64,000 nucleotides of DNA, taken from Roseitalea sp. (GTDB taxonomy: Bacteria > Pseudomonadota > Alphaproteobacteria > Rhizobiales > Rhizobiaceae). The stretch covers positions 1 to 64,000 of the forward strand of contig JAEPON010000019.1 in NCBI GenBank assembly GCA_017642895.1, in the 5' to 3' direction. Below the pieces are notes generated by a model. That model searched no databases and had not been told where the DNA came from. It was given only the letters and a program-made list of their open reading frames with translations. This document shows positions 16,108 through 26,055 of the stretch, piece by piece (the stretch's first letter is position 1; each line of letters starts with the position of its first letter). A program made the translations under genes and the position numbers.

Positions 16108-19100
16108 TCACCGAAACTCGAAGATCGAGCGGAACAGGCCCGGCGCGATCACCGACAGCGGATTGATCGTGATCTGCGGTTGTTCGAACGAGCCCTCGAG
16201 CTTGAACGTCACGCCGATCAGTCCGCGCTCGCGGCCGTTGCCGAGGAAAAGGCCGAGGATCGGGATCTCCGCAAACAGCGAATTGACGCCATAGGCCGGC
16301 ATGAAGGTTCCGGTCATCCGCATTTGGCTGTCGCGGTCATAGACCTGGCCCTGAAGCGCAAAGCCGACCAGCGGACCGCGCACGACACCCTGGCGGACGG
16401 ACAGCCCGGCCGGCGAAAAAAGGGCATCCGCCTGCGCAATGTTGAAAACGACCTCGCGCGTGTCGATGTCACGCCGCACCGCTTCGCTCAGGCTGTCGGA
16501 GCCGCCGGCGCGGGTGGACACCAGTTGTGCCAGTTTCGGCTCGTCGAAAACCCGGAAATCGGTCAACCGTACCGGGCCCGACAATTGCCCGCCGGCGCCG
16601 CCCTGAAGGCGCGCATCGAGCACACCGCCGCGGATCTGCCCGTAAAGATCGAGAAAACGCAGGAACCCGCCAGCATCAAGCGCCTCAACGCGCACCTGCC
16701 GCGCGGCGCCCTGGCCGCGAATGGCGACCGAAAACGGCATGTCGGCCGCGCTCCTTCCGGTGATCGACAGGTTTTCGACACCGCCGTTCCGGATCGACAG
16801 TTCGGCGCGCACATTGCGCATCGCGACGCCGCGAAAGCCGCGCACGGTGCCGATCGATGCCGAAACCGTCACCGGCGTGTCGTCGCCACCGCCATCGCCG
16901 CTCTGTTGCATCTGCCGGCGCACATGGCGGATCAGCGCCCGCGCATCGACGGACTGCCCCTCGACATCGACGATGTAGCCCGCGCCCTCGCGACGCACAT
17001 CGACCGAGACCCGGTCGCCTTCATTGAGGCGCAGCGACCCGAAGCGCGCACGCGTCAAACCGTTGCCGTCAACGGCGATCCGCCCTTCCGCGCCGAACGG
17101 CCCGCCCGTCAGGCTGAACGCGTCGAGCACCGCCGCATCGCCGTCCAAAAGCAGTTGGAAGCGTGCCCGGGCGCCGACGCCCGCCCCCTTCGACCAGCCG
17201 ATCCACGGCAGGATCAGCTCTGCCGATGTCAGGTCGGCCGAGACATCGAACGCCGCGCCCGTGCCCTCCAGCTCCAGCGGGGTCGGTCCCCGAAGCAACA
17301 CATCAAGGCCGGGCGCGAATGATTCGCGATCCGTATCGTCCAGTTGCAGCGTGATCGACCGTGCCGCCTCCACATCCGGTGCAAACGGGATCGTCATGGC
17401 GATCTCGGCGGGCAACCCGTCGATCGCCCCGGTCAAGTCCAGTTCCGCACGCTCGGGCGTCACGCTGACGGCACCGTCAAGACCGGTCAGCAACGCGCCA
17501 TCCACCGGTTCGGCGAGCGCGGCATCCGACAGGTCCATATCGACGGTCCAATCGGGCCTCGGCCCGTCCTCGCCGCCATTGAGGAACAGGCCGATCGCGA
17601 TCTGCGCATCCACGTCGCCGCTGAGATCCGCCGGATCATAGGCGCGGTACTGCATCGCGTTGATCGGCCGGTAGGCGATGATCTCGCCAAGCGCGTCCGC
17701 GCTGCCGCGCACGCGGACATTGACGTCGGCGGCAACCAGGCCCGCATCGTCTTCGGGCTGGATCACCATCACACCGTCGCTCGCGTCGGCCGTCCGGCCC
17801 GACGGCAGGAACACCGTGCCCGATCGCAACAGCATGCGCGCCGTCCCGTCCGCATATTCGATGCGGCCGACCGCATCACGCACCGGCGGCAGATCGCCGG
17901 CAATGTCAAAGCGCACGCCTTCGACATCCAGGGCGATCGCCGTATCGCCGCGCACACGCCGGTCGGTGCCCGGAACACGCCGCCGCAGCGGTTCGGCGAT
18001 ATCGAAGCGGCCGGAGACCACCCGGCCGCCGGCGAGATTGTCCAGAACCCAACGCCTTGCGCCACGCGCCACAGGCGCGGGCCAGAACTGCTTGAGCCCG
18101 GCAACGCTCATGTCTTCTATGTCAAGCTGGAACACCGCGCTGGGCGCGGGCGCATAAAAGCTCATCTGGCCTTCGGCCCGCGCCCCGCCGGCATCGGATT
18201 GCATCTCCATGTCGGTGAAGCGCAGCAGCCTTTCTGCGGGATCGAAGGTGCCACGGGCGCGCGCCGCAAAGCGAAGCGACTGTTCGGGCGAATCGGCGGG
18301 CGCCAGGCGTCCGCGATTGGCGATGGCATCGAACTCAAGCGGCAGGATCCCGCCGGCGCCGGACGGTGCCGCATCGACCGCATCGCGGATGCGCACGGAC
18401 AATTCGAACGTCGACCGGCCGAGCGACCACTGCCGCGGCTCGACCGACAGGACCTGATCGTCGAACCCGTAGCTGGCAATGATCCGCCCGCCAAGCGGAA
18501 CGAAATCGTCGGCCCCCAGCTTCAGCGACAGGTCCTGCGGCGTCAGCGTTGCGCGCAAAGTGTTGGCGGCGCCCTGACTGGGCGCGTGGACCAGTTCCAG
18601 CACCGTCTCGGTGGGAACCGGCGGCCGTTCGGCGCCCGGCTCATGATCGGCGGCAACCTCGGAAAACAGCGTCGGAAAACGCCGCCAGGGAAACGGCATC
18701 GCATCGATGGTCATCGAAATCCGCGCCGGTTCGGACGGCTGGCCGGCGCGCGGAACGTCGATCTCGCCGGCAATCGCCGATGGCACGCCACCGAAGGCGA
18801 TCTCGCCGTCCAAGGTGGCGTTGCCCTGCCCGTCCGCCCTTGCTGTCAGACGGTTGACGGCGAAAACCGAGCCTGCCCCGCCATTGTCTGTCAGGATGGC
18901 GCTGTCGGCAATCCGCAGGCGCAGCCCGCCTTCGCGATGCAGATGGACCGCACCCCATCGGCGCAGCCCCTCAAAGAGCACGTCGAACTGTTGGGGCACC
19001 TGCGCCAGCCCGAAGGGTTCGCGGGTGGTGCCGGCATCGTCCCGTGTCAGCGCGGCCATCGCGGCACGGTCGATGCGCACGCCTTCAACGGCGATGCCGG

Positions 19101-19548
19101 CGATGCGCGGATTGTCGCCCGCCAGGCTAGCCGGATCGATCTGAACCGACAACAAGCGCACCGTCGCGACCGGCTCGGCACCGGCGTCAGGTGAAATCGA
19201 CACCTCATCGAACGTCACGGCAAGGCTCGGCGGCCACGAAAGGCGCACATCGGTCTTGCCCAATGTCAGGGCGAAACCTTCGGGCACCATGCGCTGCAGC
19301 GTCTCGCCGGCAATGCGTTGCGCCGGACCGGCCAGCAGCCCGCTTGCGGCAAGCATGGCGGCCACCATGATGACGATGAGAACCGCCAGCACCGAAAAAC
19401 CGACGGTTCGCCGCGCCAGCCGTCCGGCAGGCGGAAGAAGCGGCGCGTGCACCGGCCCGATCCTGCGCCGGCCATGCGATGGCAGCGCGCGCAGCCGCCG
19501 GCCCGCGTCGCGCTCGAACTTCACATAATGGGTGTCGTGCCTGTTCAA
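16108..19548 (-). CDS. AsmA/YhdP-like (DUF3971) envelope protein
   Basis: A very large protein of 1146 residues with a basic cytoplasmic N-terminus, one transmembrane helix at about 48-70 and a long periplasmic region made of repeated beta-strand segments. The C-terminal part (GGGDLLDARLQGGAGGQLSG-like strands, then GLIGVTFKLEGSFEQPQITINPLS and a closing FRSIFEFR) is typical of the AsmA-like family. Such proteins are thought to bridge inner and outer membranes and carry phospholipids. The gene stands alone, convergent with tyrS and divergent from bcp. Confidence 0.85.
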   Translation of the reverse strand: MNRHDTHYVKFERDAGRRLRALPSHGRRRIGPVHAPLLPPAGRLARRTVGFSVLAVLIVIMVAAMLAASGLLAGPAQRIAGETLQRMVPEGFALTLGKTDVRLSWPPSLAVTFDEVSISPDAGAEPVATVRLLSVQIDPASLAGDNPRIAGIAVEGVRIDRAAMAALTRDDAGTTREPFGLAQVPQQFDVLFEGLRRWGAVHLHREGGLRLRIADSAILTDNGGAGSVFAVNRLTARADGQGNATLDGEIAFGGVPSAIAGEIDVPRAGQPSEPARISMTIDAMPFPWRRFPTLFSEVAADHEPGAERPPVPTETVLELVHAPSQGAANTLRATLTPQDLSLKLGADDFVPLGGRIIASYGFDDQVLSVEPRQWSLGRSTFELSVRIRDAVDAAPSGAGGILPLEFDAIANRGRLAPADSPEQSLRFAARARGTFDPAERLLRFTDMEMQSDAGGARAEGQMSFYAPAPSAVFQLDIEDMSVAGLKQFWPAPVARGARRWVLDNLAGGRVVSGRFDIAEPLRRRVPGTDRRVRGDTAIALDVEGVRFDIAGDLPPVRDAVGRIEYADGTARMLLRSGTVFLPSGRTADASDGVMVIQPEDDAGLVAADVNVRVRGSADALGEIIAYRPINAMQYRAYDPADLSGDVDAQIAIGLFLNGGEDGPRPDWTVDMDLSDAALAEPVDGALLTGLDGAVSVTPERAELDLTGAIDGLPAEIAMTIPFAPDVEAARSITLQLDDTDRESFAPGLDVLLRGPTPLELEGTGAAFDVSADLTSAELILPWIGWSKGAGVGARARFQLLLDGDAAVLDAFSLTGGPFGAEGRIAVDGNGLTRARFGSLRLNEGDRVSVDVRREGAGYIVDVEGQSVDARALIRHVRRQMQQSGDGGGDDTPVTVSASIGTVRGFRGVAMRNVRAELSIRNGGVENLSITGRSAADMPFSVAIRGQGAARQVRVEALDAGGFLRFLDLYGQIRGGVLDARLQGGAGGQLSGPVRLTDFRVFDEPKLAQLVSTRAGGSDSLSEAVRRDIDTREVVFNIAQADALFSPAGLSVRQGVVRGPLVGFALQGQVYDRDSQMRMTGTFMPAYGVNSLFAEIPILGLFLGNGRERGLIGVTFKLEGSFEQPQITINPLSVIAPGLFRSIFEFR

Positions 19549-19707
19549 ACCGTACCGCCAGCTCCGGCGCGCATTGCGTTCAGGCGGGAATCGCCATGGA
19601 CGCCCGCTTGCGGTCCCTTATATGTCATGGCGCGCGGGACTGCGAAGCACCCCAGACCACGCACCGACCGCATATGCGAACCAATTGCGATGACGAGGAA
19701 CCGACCA

Positions 19708-20181
19708 GTGACGACTATCGACGCCGGCGCTCAGGCGCCCGACTTCACCCTTCCGGCCGACAATGGCGAAACCGTGTCGCTGTCCTCCTTGAAGGGACAG
19801 AAAGTCGCCTTGTTCTTCTACCCCAAGGACGACACCAGCGGCTGCACCAAGGAGGCCATCGCGTTTTCGGGCCTGCTCGACAACTTCAAGGCCGCCAACA
19901 CGGCGGTGATCGGAATGTCGCCGGACAGCGCCGCCAAGCACGACAAGTTCAAGGCCAAGCACGATCTGACGGTCACGCTGGCCGCCGACGAAGACAAGAC
20001 AACGCTGGAAGCTTACGGCGTTTGGGTCGAAAAGAGCATGTATGGCCGCAAATATATGGGTGTCGAGCGCTCGACATTCCTGATCGATGCCGACGGCAAG
20101 GTCGCCCAGGTCTGGCGCAAGGTGAAGGTGCCCGGCCATGCAGAAGCGGTGCTGGAGGCCGCCACCGCGCTCAACGGCTGA
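19708..20181 (+). CDS. bcp: Peroxiredoxin, Bcp type
   Basis: A 157-residue thiol peroxidase. The peroxidatic cysteine is in PKDDTSGCTKE; the usual resolving cysteine five residues later is replaced (EAIAF) and there is no other cysteine, so this is a 1-Cys form needing an external thiol. It reduces hydrogen peroxide and organic hydroperoxides in the cytosol. I choose the GTG at 19708 because GAGGAA lies eight bases upstream; ATG 19690 is an alternative. Confidence 0.9.
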   Translation: MTTIDAGAQAPDFTLPADNGETVSLSSLKGQKVALFFYPKDDTSGCTKEAIAFSGLLDNFKAANTAVIGMSPDSAAKHDKFKAKHDLTVTLAADEDKTTLEAYGVWVEKSMYGRKYMGVERSTFLIDADGKVAQVWRKVKVPGHAEAVLEAATALNG

Positions 20182-20283
20182 CGGCTGCCTGCGCAAGGCT
20201 CGCGCCGGCACCGGCGACACGCTTTGTTAACCCTAACAACGTCTAATTCCGCGTCAGGATAATGACACAGGAGACGGGGTATC

Positions 20284-21597
20284 GTGGGTCAATCCGCCGT
20301 ATTCGGACGCCGCCAGCAGCCACACATGATTGTCATCGCCCAAGGCGACCGGATCAGGCATTTCACCATCCGGCCATGGGTTGTCGCCCTGGGCGCTTCG
20401 CTTTTGCTGGCGATCGCCGCAGGCTATCTGATCGCCACCGGCTATCTGATCATGCGCGACGATCTGATCAATGCTGCCGTGCTGCGTCAGGCCCGCGTCC
20501 AGCATGCCTACGAGGACCGTATCGCCTCGCTGCGCGCGCAAGTCGACCGGATCACCTCCCACCGGCTGCTCGACCAGCAATTCATGGAAAACAAGATCGC
20601 CGAACTGGCAACGCGGCAAAGCGCTCTTGCCGAACGGTCGGGCGCGTTGGCGCCATTGCTCGAACGGGCGCGCGGGCGCGGCGTTGGCGATCAGCAGGTT
20701 CCGGCCGACGCCCTGCCCGTTCCGGCGCTCAGGCCCGGTGCCGACCAGGCAGCGCTTGAGACCATCGTGCCCGCCAATCCGCTGCTGACGCCGTCCGCGC
20801 CTCCCGTTCAGGCCGCGCTCGGCTACGCGCCGATCACCCGTTCGGTTGCCAGCGCCAAGACCGACCGACTGCCGCCGGCCGTGCCGGCCGATCCGCTCGC
20901 CGCGCTGAGCGATGTGACCATGACGCTCAACGAGATCGAGACCGCACAGCTCGAACAGTTGGGCGCCCTTGCCCGTGCGGCCCATTCCCAACGCAATGCC
21001 ATCATCGCGGCGGCACGCGAATCGGGTCTGCCGATCCGTTCCGAGACGACACCGCTTGAAGCGGTTGGCGGACCGTTCGTGCCGATCGGCGACATGACAG
21101 CGGACGAATCGTTCGAAACCGGCATCGAGGCGCTGCAGACGGCGCTCGACGCGCTTGAACGCACGAAAAGCGAAGTCACCGCATTCCCGATCGCCCACCC
21201 TGCTCCGGGCCAGCGAATCACCAGCGGTTTCGGCCCGCGCCGCGATCCCATCCTTGGCCGCAGTGCCTTCCACGCGGGCATTGATTTCAGGGCACCCACG
21301 GGCACGCCCATTCGCGCGCCGGCGACGGGCAAGGTCATCCGGGCCGGACGCAGTGGTGGTTATGGCAAAATGGTCGAGATCGATCACGGCAACGGCCTGA
21401 AGACACGCTTTGCCCATCTGAGCCGCATTCAGGTCAGGGTCGGCGCAGAGGTATCCGCCGGACAGCGCATCGGCGCGTCGGGCAATACGGGGCGCTCCAC
21501 CGGTCCGCATCTGCATTATGAGATCCGCGCCAACGGCCGGGCCGTCAACCCGATGCGCTATCTCAAGGCCGGAACGCGAATCGGCAATCACCTCTAG
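20284..21597 (+). CDS. M23 family peptidoglycan metallopeptidase
   Basis: A 437-residue membrane-anchored protein. A transmembrane helix lies at about 35-57, followed by a coiled coil (about 70-120), an Ala/Pro-rich spacer and a C-terminal LytM/M23 domain. Zinc ligands and catalytic residues are visible in FHAGID, the HLS segment and the final PHLHYE. Such proteins cut peptide crosslinks or activate amidases in the periplasm. The GTG start follows AGGAG. The TAG stop lies inside the first bases of a mobile repeat. Confidence 0.9.
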   Translation: MGQSAVFGRRQQPHMIVIAQGDRIRHFTIRPWVVALGASLLLAIAAGYLIATGYLIMRDDLINAAVLRQARVQHAYEDRIASLRAQVDRITSHRLLDQQFMENKIAELATRQSALAERSGALAPLLERARGRGVGDQQVPADALPVPALRPGADQAALETIVPANPLLTPSAPPVQAALGYAPITRSVASAKTDRLPPAVPADPLAALSDVTMTLNEIETAQLEQLGALARAAHSQRNAIIAAARESGLPIRSETTPLEAVGGPFVPIGDMTADESFETGIEALQTALDALERTKSEVTAFPIAHPAPGQRITSGFGPRRDPILGRSAFHAGIDFRAPTGTPIRAPATGKVIRAGRSGGYGKMVEIDHGNGLKTRFAHLSRIQVRVGAEVSAGQRIGASGNTGRSTGPHLHYEIRANGRAVNPMRYLKAGTRIGNHL

Positions 21598-21722
21598 AGC
21601 GTTTCCGCGTTTCGTGGAAACGCAGCTCCGCTCTAACCGATTGTTTTATCGCTTGTCTTATCGGCTCCGGTGATTCCACCCCGGATCAAGTCCGGGGCAG
21701 GCTCTTCGCCGGACGCGCGCTA
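21595..21722. repeat. MITE-like repeat, copy A (128 bp)
   Basis: Nearly identical to copy B at 58948-59051 except for a 24-base insertion at 21681-21704, which completes a CCCCGGATCAAGTCCGGGG palindrome, and two single differences. It starts TAGAGCG and ends near CGCGCTA, giving short terminal inverted repeats. The first part folds into an 11-base hairpin. It lies between convergent genes and supplies the stop codon of the M23 gene. Confidence 0.8.
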
Positions 21723-21733
21723 GCGCATACGCG

Positions 21734-23515
21734 TCACTGGTCCGGCAAGGCGGCATCGACGATCCGCAATTGCGGGATCTGCCGCCCGTTCCAGTGATTG
21801 ATGGAAATCGTGCCCGCCAGGTGCAGGCTGCGGCCGGCATTTTCGGCCAGAATCCTGCCCAGCGGCTCGTCGCGCACCCGAAAGGCGATCGCATCAAGCG
21901 TGCCCGGACCCATGCCGCGCAAGCCCAGTTTCAGATGGCCATTGCCGACCGGTTTGACATGGGCGATCTGGTGGCGCGGCAGGGCGAACACCGGCTCGGG
22001 ATGGCCGGCGCCAAAGGGACCCGCCTTGGCGAGCTTGTCGATCAGCGCCGCGGTCACGCCCGATGCCGAGAGCGCGCCATCGATCTCCAGCGCGTCGTTT
22101 TCGATCAGCCGGCCCACGGTATCGCCCGCGCGCTCCTCAAAGAAGGCGCGCAGATCGCCGAGCTTTTCGGTGCGCACGGTCAGGCCCGCCGCCATGGCAT
22201 GGCCGCCGCCTTTTTCCAGAATGCCCGCATCGACGGCCCCGCGCACCATGCGGCCCATGTCGAAGCCGGCAATTGACCGGCCCGAGCCGGTGCCGATGCC
22301 GCTGGCATCGAACGCGATGGCAAAAGCGGGCTTGCGCAGCGCTTCCCTGAGGCGCGAGGCGATCAGTCCGGCAATGCCGGGATGCCAGTCGTGGCTGGCG
22401 GTGACGATCACCGAAGGCGGATTGGCCGATTGCAGCTCACGCTCGGCCTCGGCGCGGGCCTCTTCGACCATCTGCGCTTCGATCGCCTGGCGCTGCGCGT
22501 TGAGGGCGTCAAGTTCACCGGCAAGCGCCCGCGCCCCGTCATGATCATCGGTGACCAGCAGCCGCGCGCCAAGCGCGGCGTCACCGATCCGCCCGCCCGC
22601 ATTGATGCGCGGACCCAGAACGAAACCAAAATGAAAAGGCGCCAGCGGTTCGCCGATGCGGGCGACCGAGGCCAGCGCCGCGAGGCCGGCATTGGTCTGG
22701 CGCCGCGCGACGGCCAGCCCCTTGACGACGAAGGCACGGTTGAGGCCGACCAGCGGCACCACGTCGCAGATCGTCGCCAGCGCGACGAGATCAAGCAGCG
22801 CCATCAGATCGGGCAGATCACCCCTGCCTGTGCCGCGCAATTGGCGCGAGACATCGACCAGCGTCATGAAGACCACGCCGGCCGCGCACAGATAGGTCAG
22901 CCCGGACACATCGTCGTCGCGGTTCGGATTGACCACGGACACCACGTCGGGCAGCGGCCCGCCGATCTGGTGATGGTCGAGCACGACGATATCGGTACCC
23001 GAGCCGGAAACCGTTTCGAACGCCGCCGCGCTGTTTGTACCGCAATCGACGGTGACGATCAGGTCGGCGTTCTCGGCAAGCTTCGCCATCGCTGCCGGGT
23101 TGGGGCCATAGCCCTCGAAGATGCGGTCAGGAATGTAGATGTCCGGAGACGCGCCGAAATGCGCCAGATAGCGGGCGAGCAGCGCGCTCGACGCCGCGCC
23201 ATCGACGTCATAGTCGCCGAAGATGGCGACCCGTTCGCCATCGGTGATCGCACGCGCAATCCGGGCGGCCGCTTCGTCGAGCCCGGTGATCACCGACGGA
23301 TCGGGCATCAGCGCCTTGATCGTCGGATCGAGAAAAGCGGCCGCCTCGTCGGCGGTGACGCCGCGCGCCGCCATCACGCGGGCAATGATCTCATCGATGC
23401 CGTGTGTCTGGGCCATGTCGAGCGCGACATTGGCCTGCGCCGGCGTCAGCTTCTCCACCCAGCGCCTCTGCCGGGCCGACTGGCGCACATCGAGAAAGGC
23501 GGGGCGGCTGGTCAT
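21734..23515 (-). CDS. recJ: Single-stranded-DNA-specific exonuclease RecJ
   Basis: A 593-residue DHH-family 5'-3' exonuclease for recombination and mismatch repair. The first metal motif is GDYDVDG at 100-106 and the DHH motif is at 180-182; the DHHA1 domain contains the SGIGTGSGRSIAGFD-type and GGGHAMAAG segments. The C-terminal OB-fold is present. Length is normal. It is followed in the same direction from glpX with a 57-base gap. Confidence 0.95.
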   Translation of the reverse strand: MTSRPAFLDVRQSARQRRWVEKLTPAQANVALDMAQTHGIDEIIARVMAARGVTADEAAAFLDPTIKALMPDPSVITGLDEAAARIARAITDGERVAIFGDYDVDGAASSALLARYLAHFGASPDIYIPDRIFEGYGPNPAAMAKLAENADLIVTVDCGTNSAAAFETVSGSGTDIVVLDHHQIGGPLPDVVSVVNPNRDDDVSGLTYLCAAGVVFMTLVDVSRQLRGTGRGDLPDLMALLDLVALATICDVVPLVGLNRAFVVKGLAVARRQTNAGLAALASVARIGEPLAPFHFGFVLGPRINAGGRIGDAALGARLLVTDDHDGARALAGELDALNAQRQAIEAQMVEEARAEAERELQSANPPSVIVTASHDWHPGIAGLIASRLREALRKPAFAIAFDASGIGTGSGRSIAGFDMGRMVRGAVDAGILEKGGGHAMAAGLTVRTEKLGDLRAFFEERAGDTVGRLIENDALEIDGALSASGVTAALIDKLAKAGPFGAGHPEPVFALPRHQIAHVKPVGNGHLKLGLRGMGPGTLDAIAFRVRDEPLGRILAENAGRSLHLAGTISINHWNGRQIPQLRIVDAALPDQ

Positions 23516-23572
23516 CGCCCCATGTCGCCCCTGCCTCGGGCGGCGTCAAGCGGCTCGGCAGCCCGGTGCAGC

Positions 23573-24553
23573 TCAGAACTTCTCCATATCCAGGTGCCGT
23601 GCGGTGATTTCGCGGATCGTCTGCGAGCGTGAGCGCATCACGATCGTCTCGGTCTGGATGAACTGCCGGGCAAAGCGCACGCCGGCCAGCATGTTGCCGT
23701 CGGTGACGCCGGTGGCCGCAAACAGGACGTCGCCGCTCGCCATGTCCATGATCGAATAGATCCGCTTGGGGTCGCTGACCCCCATGCGCTCGGCGCGGGC
23801 AAGCTTCTCGTCGGTATCGAGGATCAGCCGGCCTTGCATCTGGCCGCCCACGCAGCGCAGCGCGGCGGCCGCCAGAACGCCCTCGGGCGCGCCGCCGGTG
23901 CCGATATAGATGTCGATCGAGGTGTCCTCGGGATCGGTCGTGTCGATCACGCCGGCGACATCGCCATCGCCGATCAGCCGGATCGCCGCGCCGGTATCGC
24001 GCACCGCTTCGATCAGTTTGGCGTGGCGCGGCCGGTCGAGGATACAGGCGGTGATCTCGTTGACCGGCACATTCTTGGCGTTGGCGAGCGCATAGATGTT
24101 TTCGGCCGGCGTGGCGTCGATGTCGATCAGCCCGTCCGGGTAGCCCGGCCCGATGGCGATCTTTTCCATGTAGACATCGGGCGCGTTCAGGAGGCTGCCC
24201 TTGGTGGCGATGGCGATGACCGCCAGCGAGTTGGGCTGGTTCTTGGCGCACACCGTCGTGCCTTCCAGCGGATCAAGGGCGATGTCGACGGCGGGTCCGC
24301 CGCCCGCACCCACTTCCTCGCCGATATAGAGCATCGGTGCCTCGTCGCGCTCGCCCTCGCCGATCACCACCGTGCCGGCAATCGGCAGGCGGTTGAGTTC
24401 GGCGCGCATCGCATCGACCGCCACCTGGTCCGCCGCCTTCTCGTCGCCCCGGCCGCGCAGCCGTGCGGCGGCCACCGCCGCGCGCTCGGTCACGCGCGCA
24501 AGTTCCAGCGACAGTTCGCGGGTCAGCCCCGGCGTGTGCATGGTTTCATTCAT
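23573..24553 (-). CDS. glpX: Class II fructose-1,6-bisphosphatase
   Basis: A 326-residue GlpX-type phosphatase for gluconeogenesis. Family blocks visible are the ERDEAPMLYIGEEVG metal site, the DPLEGTTVCAKN site and the STxDIYIGTGGAPEGVLAAAALR region. I start at the ATG giving MNETMHTPGLTREL; the frame is open 20 codons further upstream. It lies between homoserine dehydrogenase and recJ, in a gene order I associate with Rhizobiales. Confidence 0.94.
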   Translation of the reverse strand: MNETMHTPGLTRELSLELARVTERAAVAAARLRGRGDEKAADQVAVDAMRAELNRLPIAGTVVIGEGERDEAPMLYIGEEVGAGGGPAVDIALDPLEGTTVCAKNQPNSLAVIAIATKGSLLNAPDVYMEKIAIGPGYPDGLIDIDATPAENIYALANAKNVPVNEITACILDRPRHAKLIEAVRDTGAAIRLIGDGDVAGVIDTTDPEDTSIDIYIGTGGAPEGVLAAAALRCVGGQMQGRLILDTDEKLARAERMGVSDPKRIYSIMDMASGDVLFAATGVTDGNMLAGVRFARQFIQTETIVMRSRSQTIREITARHLDMEKF

Positions 24554-24675
24554 GAAATCAGACCCGATCCTGTTCTTGTCGGCCCGCAATGACCACAGGG
24601 GCGGCCCGGGCAAAAGGCCGAAAACGCCCCTGCCCCAAACAAAATCGATTTAGGTGTCTGGCCGCCCCGATGTGG

Positions 24676-26034
24676 TCAGCCCGCGCGCTCGATGCGGATG
24701 ACCTGCGGGCGCGACACCAGATGCCCGTCTTCCAGAATGCCCTCGATCGCCAGGCGGATCGCCTGCTCGGTCGTCTCGTGGGTGATCAGGATGACGGTCT
24801 TGGGATCGGCACCATCGTCGCCGTCGCCATGGGGATTGTCCGGGCCCATCGGCACCGGATGGGGTGCGGCGCCGTGCTGGACGATCGATTCCAGCGAAAT
24901 CGCCTGCCCGGCCATGCGGGTTGCCAGCGCGGCGAAGACGCCCGGCCTGTCGTGCACCGTCAGGCGGACGAAATAGCCGCCCTCATGGGCGCGCATGCGC
25001 GCCCGTTCATAGGGTTCGAGCAGGTCGGCGGGACGGCCGAGCGCCGGCGCCTGCTGGCGGCCGGGCTGCGCCTTGGCGATGTCGGCCAGATCGCCGATCA
25101 CCGCTGACGCTGTGGCGTTGCCGCCGGCGCCGGGACCCGACATCATCAGCGAACCGATCACGTCCGCTTCGACCGCGACCGCATTGGTGACGCCGTCCAC
25201 CTGCGCGATCACCGAGCCGAGCGGCACCATGGTCGGGTGCACGCGCTGTTCGATGCCGCTTTGCGTGCGCTGTGCGACCCCCAGAAGCTTGATGCGGTAG
25301 CCCAGCTCGCGCGCCGCCTCGATGTCGCCGAGCGCGATGTTGGAGATGCCTTCGAGATAAATGTCGTCCGCCGCGATCTGCGTGCCGAACGCGATCGACG
25401 CCAAAATGGCCAGCTTGTGGGCCGTGTCGTGCCCTTCAATGTCGAATGTGGGATCGGCTTCGGCATAGCCGAGCCGCTGCGCATCGGCGAGGCATTCGGC
25501 AAACGAGATACGGTCGCGCTCCATCCGGGTCAGAATGTAGTTCGCCGTGCCGTTCAGGATGCCGTAGACGCGGCTGACCTTGTTGCCCGACAGCGATTCG
25601 CGCATCGTCTTGATGATCGGGATGCCGCCGGCGACCGCCGCCTCGAAATTGAGGATCACGCCGGCCGCTTCCGACTTGCGCGCAAGGTCCACGCCATGTT
25701 TGGCCAAAAGCGCCTTGTTGGCGGTGACCACGTGGCGGCCGGCATCGAGCGCCGCCCCGACACTGTCGAGCGCGGGGCCCTCATCGCCGCCGATCAGTTC
25801 GACGAACACATCGATATGGTTGCTTTGCGCCAGGGCGACAGGATCGTCGAACCAATGCATGTGCGAGTGATCGAAGCCGCGATCCCTGGACCGGTCGCGT
25901 GCGGAAACGGCGGTGATCTCGACCGGGCGGCCGCACTGGGCGGCCAGTTCGTCCGCCTTTTCGGCGATCACGCGCGCGACCGACGCGCCAACCGTGCCAA
26001 GGCCCGCAAGCCCGACCCGCAAACTCTCACTCAT
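24676..26034 (-). CDS. hom: Homoserine dehydrogenase
   Basis: A 452-residue enzyme that reduces aspartate semialdehyde to homoserine for threonine and methionine synthesis. The NAD(P)-binding GLAGLGTVGASV is at about 8-19, the GILNGTANYILTRM catalytic region and the DIEGHDTAHKLAILA segment follow, and a C-terminal ACT domain (about 350-440) suggests feedback control by threonine. It is 21 bases downstream of the aminotransferase gene, likely one operon. Confidence 0.95.
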   Translation of the reverse strand: MSESLRVGLAGLGTVGASVARVIAEKADELAAQCGRPVEITAVSARDRSRDRGFDHSHMHWFDDPVALAQSNHIDVFVELIGGDEGPALDSVGAALDAGRHVVTANKALLAKHGVDLARKSEAAGVILNFEAAVAGGIPIIKTMRESLSGNKVSRVYGILNGTANYILTRMERDRISFAECLADAQRLGYAEADPTFDIEGHDTAHKLAILASIAFGTQIAADDIYLEGISNIALGDIEAARELGYRIKLLGVAQRTQSGIEQRVHPTMVPLGSVIAQVDGVTNAVAVEADVIGSLMMSGPGAGGNATASAVIGDLADIAKAQPGRQQAPALGRPADLLEPYERARMRAHEGGYFVRLTVHDRPGVFAALATRMAGQAISLESIVQHGAAPHPVPMGPDNPHGDGDDGADPKTVILITHETTEQAIRLAIEGILEDGHLVSRPQVIRIERAG

Positions 26035-26055
26035 GACCTTGGTCCCCTTTGGGTC

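Noticed and set aside
17344..19194. 616-codon plus-strand open frame
   Set aside because: Antisense to the AsmA-like gene; rich in Arg, His and Gly as expected for a shadow.
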